Source: an uncultured Opitutia bacterium (lineage in GTDB: Bacteria > Verrucomicrobiota > Verrucomicrobiia > Opitutales > Opitutaceae). From it: a DNA stretch of 64,000 nucleotides. Shown here piece after piece: positions 54,326 through 63,612 of the stretch. The notes under the pieces were generated by a model. That model ran no database searches and was not told the DNA's origin. It saw only the letters and a program-made list of their open reading frames with translations. Made by a program: the position numbers and the translations under genes. The first letter of the stretch is position 1. Every line of letters begins with the position of its first letter. The DNA lies in the NCBI GenBank assembly GCA_903840415.1, contig CAIMFY010000094.1, positions 1-64,000 on the forward strand. The letters are read 5' to 3'.

Positions 54326-55879
54326 TTATCTGAATGTCTCCTGGGGCATCCGCTCGCCGGGAGGAAGCGCCTGCGCCAGACCGGCAAGCGCGGCGTTGAA
54401 CAGCAGGCGCCGCTGCGCCGCCGACAATCCCGGCTCCAGCATCGCGATCCGGTAGTCCTTGTAGATAACTTCGTCGCGCCCGAGGGCGTCGAACGCGTTG
54501 TTCGAGGCGTCGAGGTTGCGAAGCAGTTGGGCGGAGTCCGGGTGTTTACCCGTGTCTGGTTCGATTTGCGTCGCGGCAAATTCATCGAGCCCCCTCAGCA
54601 GTTCGGCGCGATGCTGTTCGAGGGCGGCGTAACGTGCGACGTTTTCCTGTCGGTAGTCGGTTTCCGCCAGTTTTCGGGCCTCGTCGATCTTGGCGGCATG
54701 TTCCTGCATACTTTGCCGGATTTCATCGGGCCCGCCGGATAGTTGCAACCGGTTCGAAGTGATGATCGATTTAATCATGCGCTCGGTCAGGCCCGCGGTG
54801 AGATACCGCTGCTCATCCTTGACCACGGTGTTGAGCTGGACCAGCGCGGGTGGCAGGTGCGTCAGCCGCGGCGGCGGCGCGGGCGGCAGGGTCGCGAGCT
54901 GTTGACGGATTTCGTCGGCGAGGCGTTCGAGCGTGAGGATGCGCGGCGCCTGGCTGGCCGCGAGATCTGCAAACGCCCGGGTGCGCGCGCCTTCGCTGGC
55001 GGAATCCTGGGCGTTGATCGTCTCGCGCATTTCGCGCTTCAACACTTCGCGATCGTGATAAAATCTGCCGAAAAGATCCTTTAATGCCGGCGAAAGACCC
55101 GGCGGCAGGTGCCAGCGCGCGGTGGCGGGTGAGAAAAACACCCAAGTCGGATCGGTTATGGCCGGACGCCGTGGCCCGGCGCGAGTTTGCTCCTCTAATT
55201 GCAGCGCGAGTTCGCGCACGAGGCCGCGTTGTTCGACTGTGAGGCCGGGCTGGTAGTAGGCGGTGGCGCGCACGACCCGGGCCTCGGCCCGCGGCTGGAC
55301 TACGGCGGAAAGATTTTTGTCACCGAGATGCCAGTCGCGTTCGTCGTTCCAGTCGGCGCTGGATTTCAACAGGCCGCCCCGAACGAGTTCGTCGCGGATT
55401 CGCTCGGCGTCGCGTTCGAGTGCCGCGAGCGCGGCGGCCTGCATCGGTGCAAACGTGCGCAACTCTCGTTCGCGCGAGGCAGCATCGGCATTTTTCAGCG
55501 CCTCGAGCCGGGCCTTGAGCTCGTCGAGCAACGCCAATCGTGCGTCGATGTAGCTTTTCAACCGGGCGGCGAGTTCCTGGCTCAGAGTCTTTCTGGACAG
55601 GCGCGTGCCTAGCGCCGGATAAAAAAATTCCCCGACATGGACGGCCAGTTCCTCCGGCGCGACGAACCTACGGACGCCATTGATAATGACGCTCGAGCTA
55701 TTGTTCAGAGCCTGCGAACCAAACCGCGGTGTCGGCGGCGGGAAGAACGCGAGTTTGGGATCGTCTTGAGGAAATTCTTGGGCGGGCGCCTGAGCGGCGA
55801 TTGTCATCAGGCCGACGAGGGCGAGCGCAAGTTGCGCCGTACGGCAGCGCAAGCGACGCAGAGACAAGGAGGCGAACAT
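54326..55879 (-). CDS. secreted helical protein of unknown family, paralog A (phosphate locus)
   Basis: The protein has 517 residues. The signal peptide QLALALVGLMTIAAQAPAQ is followed by mostly helical sequence. Blocks shared with the protein at 58242-59852 in the same order are FFYPALGTRLSRK, ERDAERIRDELVRGGL, AYYQPGLTVEQRGLVREL, WVFFSPATARWHLPPGL, LERLADEIRQQLATLPPAP, and near the C-terminus DYRIAMLEPGLSAAQRRLLF. I do not recognise the family and see no enzyme motif; the heptad-like character suggests a structural or binding role in the periplasm. It is divergent from the phosphate porin, and the 179-base region between them contains a Pho-box-like repeat. This suggests expression under phosphate limitation. 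Confidence 0.75.
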   Translation of the reverse strand: MFASLSLRRLRCRTAQLALALVGLMTIAAQAPAQEFPQDDPKLAFFPPPTPRFGSQALNNSSSVIINGVRRFVAPEELAVHVGEFFYPALGTRLSRKTLSQELAARLKSYIDARLALLDELKARLEALKNADAASRERELRTFAPMQAAALAALERDAERIRDELVRGGLLKSSADWNDERDWHLGDKNLSAVVQPRAEARVVRATAYYQPGLTVEQRGLVRELALQLEEQTRAGPRRPAITDPTWVFFSPATARWHLPPGLSPALKDLFGRFYHDREVLKREMRETINAQDSASEGARTRAFADLAASQAPRILTLERLADEIRQQLATLPPAPPPRLTHLPPALVQLNTVVKDEQRYLTAGLTERMIKSIITSNRLQLSGGPDEIRQSMQEHAAKIDEARKLAETDYRQENVARYAALEQHRAELLRGLDEFAATQIEPDTGKHPDSAQLLRNLDASNNAFDALGRDEVIYKDYRIAMLEPGLSAAQRRLLFNAALAGLAQALPPGERMPQETFR

Positions 55880-55974
55880 TAGGGGACCTGCAGTTTTGGC
55901 TTGTCGGAGCGGTGGTCAAGCCGCACGGGGCCGGCCCGATCTCCGCGGGAGCTGCGATGCGGGGTTTTGCAGCT

Positions 55975-56016
55975 TTGTCACGCATCCGCCACGCGTTCGT
56001 AACATTGGTCCGTCAC
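55975..56016 (+). promoter_or_regulatory. Pho-box-like direct repeats upstream of the porin
   Basis: TTGTCAC (55975), CCGCCAC (55986) and TCGTAAC (55997) are spaced exactly 11 bases apart, and CCGTCAC follows at 56010. The E. coli PhoB site consists of CTGTCAT-like 7-mers repeated every 11 bases, in the same orientation relative to the gene. The site ends 42 bases before the porin ATG and lies about 95 bases upstream of the divergent gene. Confidence 0.55.
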
Positions 56017-56058
56017 TTTGGAGGTGATCCAGCAATCCAACACTTGATCACCCACCAC

Positions 56059-57324
56059 ATGCTTAAACTGAAATCATTATCGATAGCGCTGCTCGGCAGC
56101 GCTTTGTTTGCCAGCTCCGGCTTCGCGCAGGACAGCGGCCCACTCATCAATCTCCTCGTCAAAAAAGGACTCGTAAACGATCAGGAGGCCGAAGAACTGC
56201 GCGCCGATCTATCCCGCGACTCCGCCGCTGCCGTCGTCTCGACGATCTCGGGCGGCAAGAGCACGGTTGGCCTTTCTATCACCGGTCGTATGCAGGTCCA
56301 ATATGCCGGCCTCAGCACCCAGATCAACGGCACCCCGGTTAATCCCGTTTCGACGGAGCACTTTTTCCTGCGACGGATTTACCTCGGGGCCAAAGCCAAT
56401 CTCGGCAACGGCTGGTCGAGCACGTTGAATTATGATTTCGCAGGCCTGACGTTCGATCAGGCGTTCATCACGTGGAGAAAGGACGACGCGCTGGCCGTCG
56501 ACGTCGGCTTCCGCAAGGTGCCGTTCGGTTTGGAAGAATGGTATACGTCCAGTGGCAGCCTGAAGGCGATCGAGCGTTCCCCGGGCACGCGTTATTTTGT
56601 CGAGGCCAATAACGGACGCCGCTTGGGCGCGGGCAGCTACCGCATCGGTGCGTTTGCCGGCGGCAAGTTTGACAACGGCGTGTTCTACAATGTCGCCGTC
56701 ACCAACCCTGAGCGCGACGAATCCTCGCTGGGCACGGCGGCTGGCGTCGCCTTCTCCGGCAATAATACCAACAACTCCCTTTCAGAGTGGGGTAATCTCG
56801 GTTACGTGGGCAAAATCGGCACGGGTGAAGAAGCCGGTACCTACACCCTGAGCAGTTCGATCGGTTTCCTGCCCGATCAAGGTGGCAAGACTCTCGGCGT
56901 CGGCGACAATCTGACCGTTTACAACGCCTTCGCCGACATCGTCAAAGGTCCCTTCGACCTACAGCTCGAATACTTCGGCAGCTCAAACGACCACGGTGTC
57001 TCCGCGACGCAAAATTCCAAGAGCAGCGCTTACTCGATCCAGCCGGCCTACACGATCGGCAACATCGAATATGCGGTGCGCTACACCTTCGTAAATTCCG
57101 ATAACCGGGGCGTGAATTTGAGCGACGGCATTCGTTCGGCCCCCGGCGGCGGCACGATGAATAAAATGTCCGAATGGTTCGTTGGTGGCACCTATTTCTT
57201 CCGCGGCAACGACGCCAAATTGCAGCTCGGCTATATTGCTGGCCAATCGAAGGACACCGTCACGGGCGGAGCCGCCAAAGCTTCAAGCGAAGGCGTGCGC
57301 AGCCAGATGCAAGTTAATTTCTGA
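56059..57324 (+). CDS. phosphate-selective porin (OprO/OprP family)
   Basis: The protein has 421 residues from the ATG at 56059, with the signal peptide MLKLKSLSIALLGSALFASS. A short helical region (LLVKKGLVNDQEAEELRADL) precedes the barrel, as is common for OprP-like porins in this phylum. Barrel strands alternate (RMQVQYAGLSTQI, FFLRRIYLGAKANLGNGWS, AVDVGFRKVPFGLEEWYTS) and the last strand ends in Phe (SQMQVNF), the outer-membrane assembly signal. It likely lets phosphate or polyphosphate into the periplasm. pstS follows after 37 bases, and a Pho-box-like repeat lies upstream. Confidence 0.92.
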   Translation: MLKLKSLSIALLGSALFASSGFAQDSGPLINLLVKKGLVNDQEAEELRADLSRDSAAAVVSTISGGKSTVGLSITGRMQVQYAGLSTQINGTPVNPVSTEHFFLRRIYLGAKANLGNGWSSTLNYDFAGLTFDQAFITWRKDDALAVDVGFRKVPFGLEEWYTSSGSLKAIERSPGTRYFVEANNGRRLGAGSYRIGAFAGGKFDNGVFYNVAVTNPERDESSLGTAAGVAFSGNNTNNSLSEWGNLGYVGKIGTGEEAGTYTLSSSIGFLPDQGGKTLGVGDNLTVYNAFADIVKGPFDLQLEYFGSSNDHGVSATQNSKSSAYSIQPAYTIGNIEYAVRYTFVNSDNRGVNLSDGIRSAPGGGTMNKMSEWFVGGTYFFRGNDAKLQLGYIAGQSKDTVTGGAAKASSEGVRSQMQVNF

Positions 57325-57361
57325 TCGCTCCTTACCTCCAACTAAAGATTTCCAACTCACC

Positions 57362-58174
57362 ATGAAAAAACTCACGTTACTCGCGATCGCGGCTCTCGCC
57401 GTCACTTCGCTCCACGCGCAAAAACTCGTCATCAAGGGCTCCGACACGCTCGGCGCCAAACTCGTCCCGCAACTTGCCGAAGCCTACAAGGCGAAGAACC
57501 CGGGCGTCTCCTTCGAGATCGCTGCCGAGGGTTCGACCACCGGCATCACCGCCATCATCGACGGCACCGCGCAGATCGGCATGAGTTCGCGCCGCGCGAA
57601 GCCCACTGAAATGTCGGCTGGCACCGCCAAGGGTGTCACCCTCAAGCCGACCATCGTCGCCCACGATGGCATCGGCATCATCGTCAGCGCCGCGAACCCG
57701 CTGACCAAACTTACGGCGCGCCAGGTGGAGCAAATCTTTGCCGGTGACATCACCGACTGGTCCGCCGTCGGCGGCAACCCCGGCAAGATTTCAATCTACA
57801 CCCGCAACACTTCGTCGGGCACTTACTCGGACTTCAAGGCACTCGCGATGAAGAATCGCGACTACGCCGGTTCCTCCCAGAAAATGGCCGGCAACGAACA
57901 GATCGCTGCGGAAGTGGCGAAAAATCCAACCGGCATCGGCTACGTCGGGCTCGCCTACATCAACGACGCCGGGGTGAAAGTCGTCGCCGTGGACGGCAAG
58001 ACGCCGACACCGGAATCCGTGCTCAACCACACCTATCCTTATGCCCGTCCGACGTTCTACTACACGAACGGTGATGCGACTGGTGAAGCGGCGAAATTCC
58101 TCGAGTTCACGCTCAGCGACGAGGGTCAGAAGATTGTCCGCGAAGTCGGCTTCGTCAGCCCGCCGAAGTCCTAA
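57362..58174 (+). CDS. pstS: periplasmic phosphate-binding protein PstS
   Basis: The protein has 270 residues with the signal peptide MKKLTLLAIAALAVTSLHA. The phosphate-binding loops of the PstS family are visible: IKGSDTLGAKLVPQL, AAEGSTTGITAIIDGTAQIG, MSSRRAKPTE, YTRNTSSGTYSDFK and NPTGIGYVGLAYI. It captures phosphate for the PstCAB transporter. It shares a transcript with the porin and ends at a strong terminator (58197-58226). pstC, pstA and pstB are therefore driven separately from their own promoter 1.8 kb away. Confidence 0.95.
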   Translation: MKKLTLLAIAALAVTSLHAQKLVIKGSDTLGAKLVPQLAEAYKAKNPGVSFEIAAEGSTTGITAIIDGTAQIGMSSRRAKPTEMSAGTAKGVTLKPTIVAHDGIGIIVSAANPLTKLTARQVEQIFAGDITDWSAVGGNPGKISIYTRNTSSGTYSDFKALAMKNRDYAGSSQKMAGNEQIAAEVAKNPTGIGYVGLAYINDAGVKVVAVDGKTPTPESVLNHTYPYARPTFYYTNGDATGEAAKFLEFTLSDEGQKIVREVGFVSPPKS

Positions 58175-58196
58175 TCGATTCAGTCGATGGTTCTCG

Positions 58197-58226
58197 ACGC
58201 GCCGGAATTTCCGGCGCGTTTTTTTT
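58197..58226 (+). terminator. rho-independent terminator after pstS
   Basis: A 10-bp perfect stem (ACGCGCCGGA / TCCGGCGCGT) with a three-base loop is followed directly by eight T. It lies 23 bases after the pstS stop. Confidence 0.95.
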
Positions 58227-58241
58227 GACCGGCCTCGGCTT

Positions 58242-59852
58242 TCACCAACCGGCCGCCCGCCGAGCCGGTTGATATTCTCCGCGCGGCAATGGCAGGTTGA
58301 GTTCGACGATGGCGCCGCCGAAAAGGAGTCGGCGTTGCTCGGGCGACAAACCCGGCTCAAACACGGCGAGTCGGTAGTCTCGATAGGCTGCCTCCGAATC
58401 TTTGAGCGTCGCGATGCGATGGGCCTCAGTGAGGGCGGCCTCGATCGCCCGGGAGTTGACGTTGCCGAGCGCCGCGGCGGCGTCGGCACGGATCGCGTTG
58501 GCTTCGTTGAGGAGCTCGGCGTAACGGCGCCCAAAATAGTCGGCGATCTCGCTCATTCTTGCCTCGATGGCTTGCACGCGCGGCGTGATCCGCTGCACCT
58601 GGGCGTTGGCGTCCCCCGCAGAAGTCGCCCGGTTGGGCCGAGCAAACACTTCGTATTTCAGGCCGGACGAATCGAACGAATAGTTGAGCTGAATCGGCTC
58701 ATTCCGAGCAGCGGCGCGAACCGCATCGATGCTGGCGATGGTCTCCTTTTGCAGCGTGGCGCCTTGCCGAACCACCGCGTTGAAGCGCTCGGCGAGCACG
58801 GGAGGCAGCGGGGAGTGCTCAGACACCGGGTGGGTTGCCGAGGGCAAGGCCGCCAGACCGCGGCGGATATCTTCGGCGAGTGTCTCTAGTTCCGCGAGGG
58901 CACGAGCCTGTTTTACCGCGAGGGACTTCAGGGCATTGTTGCGCAGGAAAAAAACGGCGGCGTTGTCCTGCTGGTAAACCGTGTCGTAGAGTTCCTTTTT
59001 TACAGCGGATTTTTTCGTCTGATAGGCGGCGACTCTGGCCGCGAGATCGGCGGGGAGATCGTCGGGCAGCAGGACGCGCGCGGGTTCGGGTGAGAAAAAC
59101 AGGAAGGGTTGGGCGGCTTCGGCTGCGGCGGTATCTTCACCCGCCACGGCAAGTTCGAGCGAAATCTCCCGGAGCAGGCGGCGTTGGGCATCGGAAATGC
59201 CGCTCTGGTAGTAGGCGTAGGCGCGCAGCGTCGCGGCGATTTCCATCGGCGAATCGCCGCGGCGGTTGTTCTCACCGAGCGACCATTCGCGCAGGGCGCG
59301 CCAGTCGTAATTGCCGATGGCGAGGTCGTCGCGGATTTGCTCGGCCTCGCGTTCGAGCGTGACCAACTGGAACTTCTGCTGCTGAGCGAGGGCCACCAGC
59401 GCGCGCTGGCGGGCGGCCTGATCGACGTCGCGGGTTTGCTCGAGCGCGGCGTGAAGTTCGCTGAGGGCGTTGGCCTTGGCCGTGTGCAAGGCATTGATCC
59501 GATCGCGCATTTTGTCACTGAGCGCCCTTTCCAGCAGCCACGTGCTGAGCGGCGCGTAAAACGGTTCGTTAATGTCCGCCGCAAGATCGGCTGGCGGCGT
59601 GAACCGCGGTGGCAATGATGACACCACGTGAGTGATCGGTCGGTCAAGCGGCGGCGGCATGGGCGGAAAACAAATCACCACGGGACGCATCGAGAAGTTT
59701 CCCTCGCCACCCATTCCCCTCGAACGCTGCACCGGCATGAGATTTCCGTTGTCTTGCGCTCGGCCGGCGACCGTCAACAGGACAATCGGCACGACCAGCG
59801 AGAGGCGTCGGAGCGTGTGTCGGCAGACGAGAATCGCGCAAAAAAAATTCAT
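58242..59852 (-). CDS. secreted helical protein of unknown family, paralog B (phosphate locus)
   Basis: The protein has 536 residues from the ATG at 59852 (ATG 59903 is possible), with the signal sequence LRRLSLVVPIVLLTVAGRAQ. The same ordered blocks occur as in paralog A: PFYAPLSTWLLERA, EREAEQIRDDLAIG, AYYQSGISDAQRRLLREI, FLFFSPEPARVLLPDDL, LETLAEDIRRGLAALPSA, and DYRLAVFEPGLSPEQRRLLF near the C-terminus. Identity between the two is moderate, so the duplication is old. The N-terminal MGGEGNFSMRPVVICFPPMP is unlike paralog A. No known motif is seen. It is divergent from pstC, and the intergenic region holds a second Pho-box-like repeat, repeating the arrangement of paralog A with the porin. 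Confidence 0.75.
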   Translation of the reverse strand: MNFFCAILVCRHTLRRLSLVVPIVLLTVAGRAQDNGNLMPVQRSRGMGGEGNFSMRPVVICFPPMPPPLDRPITHVVSSLPPRFTPPADLAADINEPFYAPLSTWLLERALSDKMRDRINALHTAKANALSELHAALEQTRDVDQAARQRALVALAQQQKFQLVTLEREAEQIRDDLAIGNYDWRALREWSLGENNRRGDSPMEIAATLRAYAYYQSGISDAQRRLLREISLELAVAGEDTAAAEAAQPFLFFSPEPARVLLPDDLPADLAARVAAYQTKKSAVKKELYDTVYQQDNAAVFFLRNNALKSLAVKQARALAELETLAEDIRRGLAALPSATHPVSEHSPLPPVLAERFNAVVRQGATLQKETIASIDAVRAAARNEPIQLNYSFDSSGLKYEVFARPNRATSAGDANAQVQRITPRVQAIEARMSEIADYFGRRYAELLNEANAIRADAAAALGNVNSRAIEAALTEAHRIATLKDSEAAYRDYRLAVFEPGLSPEQRRLLFGGAIVELNLPLPRGEYQPARRAAGW

Positions 59853-59961
59853 GCGAAGACGGGCGCCCTGGGACTCCCCTGGATCGCGAGTAGTGTCAGC
59901 CATGCGAATGAACCCGCACCGGGACTCAACGCAAATCTTGCCAATCGCGCCGCGGGCCGGC

Positions 59962-59979
59962 ACGTCACTTGATTGTAAC
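59962..59979 (+). promoter_or_regulatory. Pho-box-like direct repeat upstream of pstC
   Basis: ACGTCAC and TTGTAAC lie 11 bases apart in the direction of pstC, ending 51 bases before its ATG. This matches the GTCAC...GTAAC pattern and spacing found upstream of the porin. The flanking bases TGACGGTTGTTCAT (59991-60004) may be a further degenerate unit. Confidence 0.5.
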
Positions 59980-60030
59980 AGCGGCCAGCTTGACGGTTGT
60001 TCATCGGGCGGGCGTGTTGCTAGTGACCCA

Positions 60031-61635
60031 ATGAGCGAGTCTACTGCCACCCGAGAGCCTCCCGCTTTCGCCGTCTCGAAAAAACGGCTGCGACTCCTCG
60101 GGCTCACGCTGGACGACGCGATCAAGGTGTTCTTTGGCGGCAATGCGTTCGTCTCGGTCATCGTGCTCGCGCTCATCACGATTTTTCTTTTTCGCGAAGG
60201 CTTCGGCTTCTTCGGTCAGAATCGCCAGAATCTCCGCATCTACCGCCAGGCCGGACTCGAATATGTCGATTTCATTCGCACCCAGACCGACGATCACACC
60301 GCACTGACGCGCTACCTCTCAGACCTGCGGCTGCGTCAGCTCAGTTTTTTCTTGCAGGAAAAAAAACTCTCCCTTGCCGACGCGAATGCCGCACTCGCCG
60401 CTTTCGATGACTTCGCCGATCGCTTTGGGACCGCGATCGATCCGCTGCGGGCGATGGTCTCCGATCTGACAGAGCAGGCGACCGAGATCAAAACGAAGTT
60501 CATTGTAGCCGGCGATAAACGGGAGGAGCGGCGGCAGTTGACCGCGGAGGGGAAGACGGCCGACGCGGCGGCAGTGAAAATCGACGAAGTCAATTTCACC
60601 AACGAGTTGAAACCGCTGCTGGCCACTCTGCCGACCTACCGAGCGGTGAATCGTGAACTGGAGCAGAAACTAAAGGGCGTGCTCGACACGGCCCCGCCGC
60701 CTCCGACACCCGAACTGGCGGTCCGTTTCGATCGGTTCAAGGATCTGGTTCAGATCTACGTCGCGGGCTTTCCTGCCGTCGAAAAAAATTTGGAGACGTG
60801 GGACTACCTTAAGTCCGTTCCGGTATCGCAGGCGTTCACGGCATTTGTGTTCGGGCACGAGTGGCTGACAGCAAGTTTCTGGCAGGATTGGTATGGGGTG
60901 GTACCGCTATTCGTTGGATCGCTGATGGTATCGCTCGTCGCCCTGGTGATCGCGGTGCCGTTCGGCGTTGGGGCGGCGATCTACGTGAACCAGATCGCCA
61001 CCGCCGCCGAGCAGAAGTTCATCAAGCCGTGCATCGAATTTATCTCGGCGATTCCCTCGGTCGTGCTCGGGTTTTTCGGAATCGCGGTGCTCGGTCAGGC
61101 GCTCCGCCTACTGTCTCAACAGTCGTGGCTTTCGTGGGTGCCGGGGTTTCCCTACAGCGAACGCCTTAACATCCTGACTGCGGGTTGCCTGCTCGCGCTG
61201 CTGGCGGTGCCGACGATCTTCACGCTCGCAGAGGACGCGCTCAACAACGTTCCGCGCGCATTCAAGGAAGCCTCTTTTGCGCTCGGCGCCTCGCGGCTCC
61301 AGACGATCGTGAAGATCATCGTGCCGGCGTCGCTGTCGGGCATCGTTTCCGCCGTCCTGCTGGGCCTCGGCCGCGTGATCGGCGAGACGATGGTAGTGCT
61401 CCTCTGCGCGGGCAACCGGATCGCCATTCCGGACTTTTCCGCCGGACTCGCCGTGATTACCCAACCGGTGCACACGATGACCGGCATCATCGCGCAGGAA
61501 ATGGGCGAGGTCGTGCGCGGCGGCATTCATTATCGCGCGCTGTTCGTCGTGGGCCTGCTGCTCTTTTTGCTCTCCTTGCTCATCAACTATGTCGCGCAGG
61601 GCATCGTGCGGCGCTACCGGATTTCCATCGGTTGA
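60031..61635 (+). CDS. pstC: phosphate ABC transporter permease PstC with large inserted domain
   Basis: The protein has 534 residues from the ATG at 60031, against about 300-330 for ordinary PstC. TM1 (AFVSVIVLALITIFLF, residues 38-54) is followed by roughly 230 extra, mostly helical residues (IYRQAGLEYVDFIRT, LRLRQLSFFLQEKKLSLADA, LEQKLKGVLDTAPPP) before the normal core starts at YGVVPLFVGSLMVSLVALVI (about 287). The permease motifs are intact: AIPSVVLGFFGIAVLG, EASFALGASRLQTIVKIIVP (EAA loop) and GRVIGETMVVLLCAG. The insert should lie on the periplasmic side, where it could contact PstS or the porin. pstA follows after three bases. Confidence 0.93.
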   Translation: MSESTATREPPAFAVSKKRLRLLGLTLDDAIKVFFGGNAFVSVIVLALITIFLFREGFGFFGQNRQNLRIYRQAGLEYVDFIRTQTDDHTALTRYLSDLRLRQLSFFLQEKKLSLADANAALAAFDDFADRFGTAIDPLRAMVSDLTEQATEIKTKFIVAGDKREERRQLTAEGKTADAAAVKIDEVNFTNELKPLLATLPTYRAVNRELEQKLKGVLDTAPPPPTPELAVRFDRFKDLVQIYVAGFPAVEKNLETWDYLKSVPVSQAFTAFVFGHEWLTASFWQDWYGVVPLFVGSLMVSLVALVIAVPFGVGAAIYVNQIATAAEQKFIKPCIEFISAIPSVVLGFFGIAVLGQALRLLSQQSWLSWVPGFPYSERLNILTAGCLLALLAVPTIFTLAEDALNNVPRAFKEASFALGASRLQTIVKIIVPASLSGIVSAVLLGLGRVIGETMVVLLCAGNRIAIPDFSAGLAVITQPVHTMTGIIAQEMGEVVRGGIHYRALFVVGLLLFLLSLLINYVAQGIVRRYRISIG

Positions 61636-61638
61636 CCC

Positions 61639-62709
61639 ATGAACATTGCCGCGGGAGGGCACATTTTTCAGAGCCAACCCAACGCCGCACGGCGCTGGGA
61701 GCACGCCACTTTCTGGCTGTTTCGCGCCGCGACCTACCTGGTGCTCGGCTGCGGGTTGTCGGTGTTCGCAACGATCGTTTTCAAAGGCACGCGGGCGCTG
61801 GTGAAGCCGGAGGCCCCGTTTATCAACACAACCTTTTTCACCGATGCGCCGGAGACGCTCTATGTCTTCACGTTTGAGGGGAAAGGCTATGCGCAAGGCG
61901 ACCGTGAGCACCGCGCGTTTATTGCCGCGCACCCGGCGGCGGCCCGGGTCAAGGCGGAGAGCTACGTCTACTCCGCCGGTGGAATTTTTCCCTGTATCGT
62001 TGGCACTTTCCTACTCGTTGTTGGCTCGATGGCGATCGCGCTGACGCTCGGCGTGTGTGCGGCGATTTACCTCAACGAATATGCTCGCGACGGCGCCTTC
62101 ATCCGTTTCGTGCGGCTCGCAATCCTCAATCTGGCGGGCGTGCCCTCGATTGTTTTCGGCCTGTTCGGGTTCGGCATGTTTGTGATTGGGTTCAAAGTGT
62201 TCGGCGTCCAATTTTTTGGCTGGAACGTCTCGCTGGCGGCGGGCTGGTTCACGCTCGCATTCATGGTGCTGCCGGTGGTCATCACCGCGAGTGAGGAGTC
62301 GCTCAAGGCTGTGCCGATGGGCTTCCGGGCCGGATCACTCGCACTCGGCGCGACGAAGTGGCAGACGATTCGGAAAAACGTCCTGCCGTATGCGCTGCCC
62401 GGAATTCTCACTTCATCGATTCTTGGCATCGCCCGCGTGGCCGGCGAGACCGCGCCAATCATGTTTACGGCTGCCTATGTCGTGCGCGATAAGCTGCCAT
62501 GGGATGTCGCCAAGGTCAGCGATTTCTTTTTCCAAGGCGTGATGGCGCTGCCCTACCACATCTACGTCGTCAGCTCGAAAATTCCGCAGAACGAGTATAC
62601 CGAACGCGTGCAATACGGCACCGCCTTCGTCTTTCTGCTGGTGGTCGCGCTGATTGCCGCCACTTCGATTTTGCTCCGCAACAAACTGCGCAGCCGCTAC
62701 CAATGGTAA
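61639..62709 (+). CDS. pstA: phosphate ABC transporter permease PstA
   Basis: The protein has 356 residues. TM1 ([19 protein letters not shown]) is followed by a periplasmic stretch of about 65 residues ([20 protein letters not shown] ... [11 protein letters not shown]) that is longer than in enteric PstA. The core holds [67 protein letters not shown] (EAA loop) and [12 protein letters not shown]. It pairs with PstC to form the phosphate channel. It sits between pstC and pstB; the end may overlap the pstB start if ATG 62703 is used. Confidence 0.95.
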   Translation: MNIAAGGHIFQSQPNAARRWEHATFWLFRAATYLVLGCGLSVFATIVFKGTRALVKPEAPFINTTFFTDAPETLYVFTFEGKGYAQGDREHRAFIAAHPAAARVKAESYVYSAGGIFPCIVGTFLLVVGSMAIALTLGVCAAIYLNEYARDGAFIRFVRLAILNLAGVPSIVFGLFGFGMFVIGFKVFGVQFFGWNVSLAAGWFTLAFMVLPVVITASEESLKAVPMGFRAGSLALGATKWQTIRKNVLPYALPGILTSSILGIARVAGETAPIMFTAAYVVRDKLPWDVAKVSDFFFQGVMALPYHIYVVSSKIPQNEYTERVQYGTAFVFLLVVALIAATSILLRNKLRSRYQW

Positions 62710-62726
62710 CCAGCGTTCCCATCCTC

Positions 62727-63602
62727 ATGGACACCCGACCTTCCGCGCCCTCGACTGCCCCGGCGGCGGGCAAACCCACCGTGCGGCCCCCGGCCGTCGG
62801 CGCGTCTGCCGTGGCTTCGCCCGCCGCACTGAATTTACCCGCCGCCACCACGCTGATCGACATCGAACAGGTGGATTTTTTCTACGGTGCCACCCAAGCG
62901 CTCGCCGACATCAACTTGAAGATCGACGACAGGAAGGTCACCGCCTTCATCGGCCCGTCCGGATGTGGCAAATCGACGCTCCTCCGCTGTCTGAACCGGA
63001 TGAACGACCTGATCGAAGGCGCCCGGGTTTCCCGTGGCACCATCAGGATTCGCGGCGTGGAAATTTATCAACCTGATGTTGACGTGATCGAATTGCGCAA
63101 GCGCGTCGGCATGGTCTTCCAGAAGTCGAATCCGTTTCCGAAATCGATCTACGAGAACATCACCTACGGCCTCCGCCTTCAGGGGCGCTCGGACAAGTCT
63201 GATCTCGACGCCGTCGTCGAAAAATCCCTCCGCGGCGCTGCGCTTTGGGACGAGGTGAAGGATCGCCTCGACACCAGCGGTCTCGGCCTCTCTGGCGGTC
63301 AGCAGCAGCGGCTCTGCATCGCCCGTGCGATCGCGGTCGAGCCGGAAGTCATCCTGATGGACGAGCCGTGTTCCGCTCTCGATCCTGTTGCGACGGCGAA
63401 AGTCGAAGAGCTGATTCAGACTCTGCGTGAGAACTACACCATCGTCATCGTCACGCACAACATGCAGCAGGCGGCGCGCTGTTCGGACAAGACGGCGTTC
63501 TTCTATATGGGACGGCTTATCGAATACGCCGACACTCGGAACATTTTCACCAACCCCGCCAACCCCCAGACTGAGGCTTACGTTTCCGGCCGTTTCGGCT
63601 GA
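62727..63602 (+). CDS. pstB: phosphate ABC transporter ATP-binding protein PstB
   Basis: The protein has 291 residues from the ATG at 62727; ATG 62703, overlapping the pstA stop, is an alternative and gives 299. A Pro/Ala-rich N-terminal tail of about 45 residues is additional to the family. The ATPase core is complete: Walker [22 protein letters not shown]-loop [20 protein letters not shown], signature [20 protein letters not shown], Walker [16 protein letters not shown] and the switch His in [15 protein letters not shown]. It powers phosphate import. phoU follows after 10 bases. Confidence 0.97.
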   Translation: MDTRPSAPSTAPAAGKPTVRPPAVGASAVASPAALNLPAATTLIDIEQVDFFYGATQALADINLKIDDRKVTAFIGPSGCGKSTLLRCLNRMNDLIEGARVSRGTIRIRGVEIYQPDVDVIELRKRVGMVFQKSNPFPKSIYENITYGLRLQGRSDKSDLDAVVEKSLRGAALWDEVKDRLDTSGLGLSGGQQQRLCIARAIAVEPEVILMDEPCSALDPVATAKVEELIQTLRENYTIVIVTHNMQQAARCSDKTAFFYMGRLIEYADTRNIFTNPANPQTEAYVSGRFG

Positions 63603-63612
63603 GCTTTCTGCC

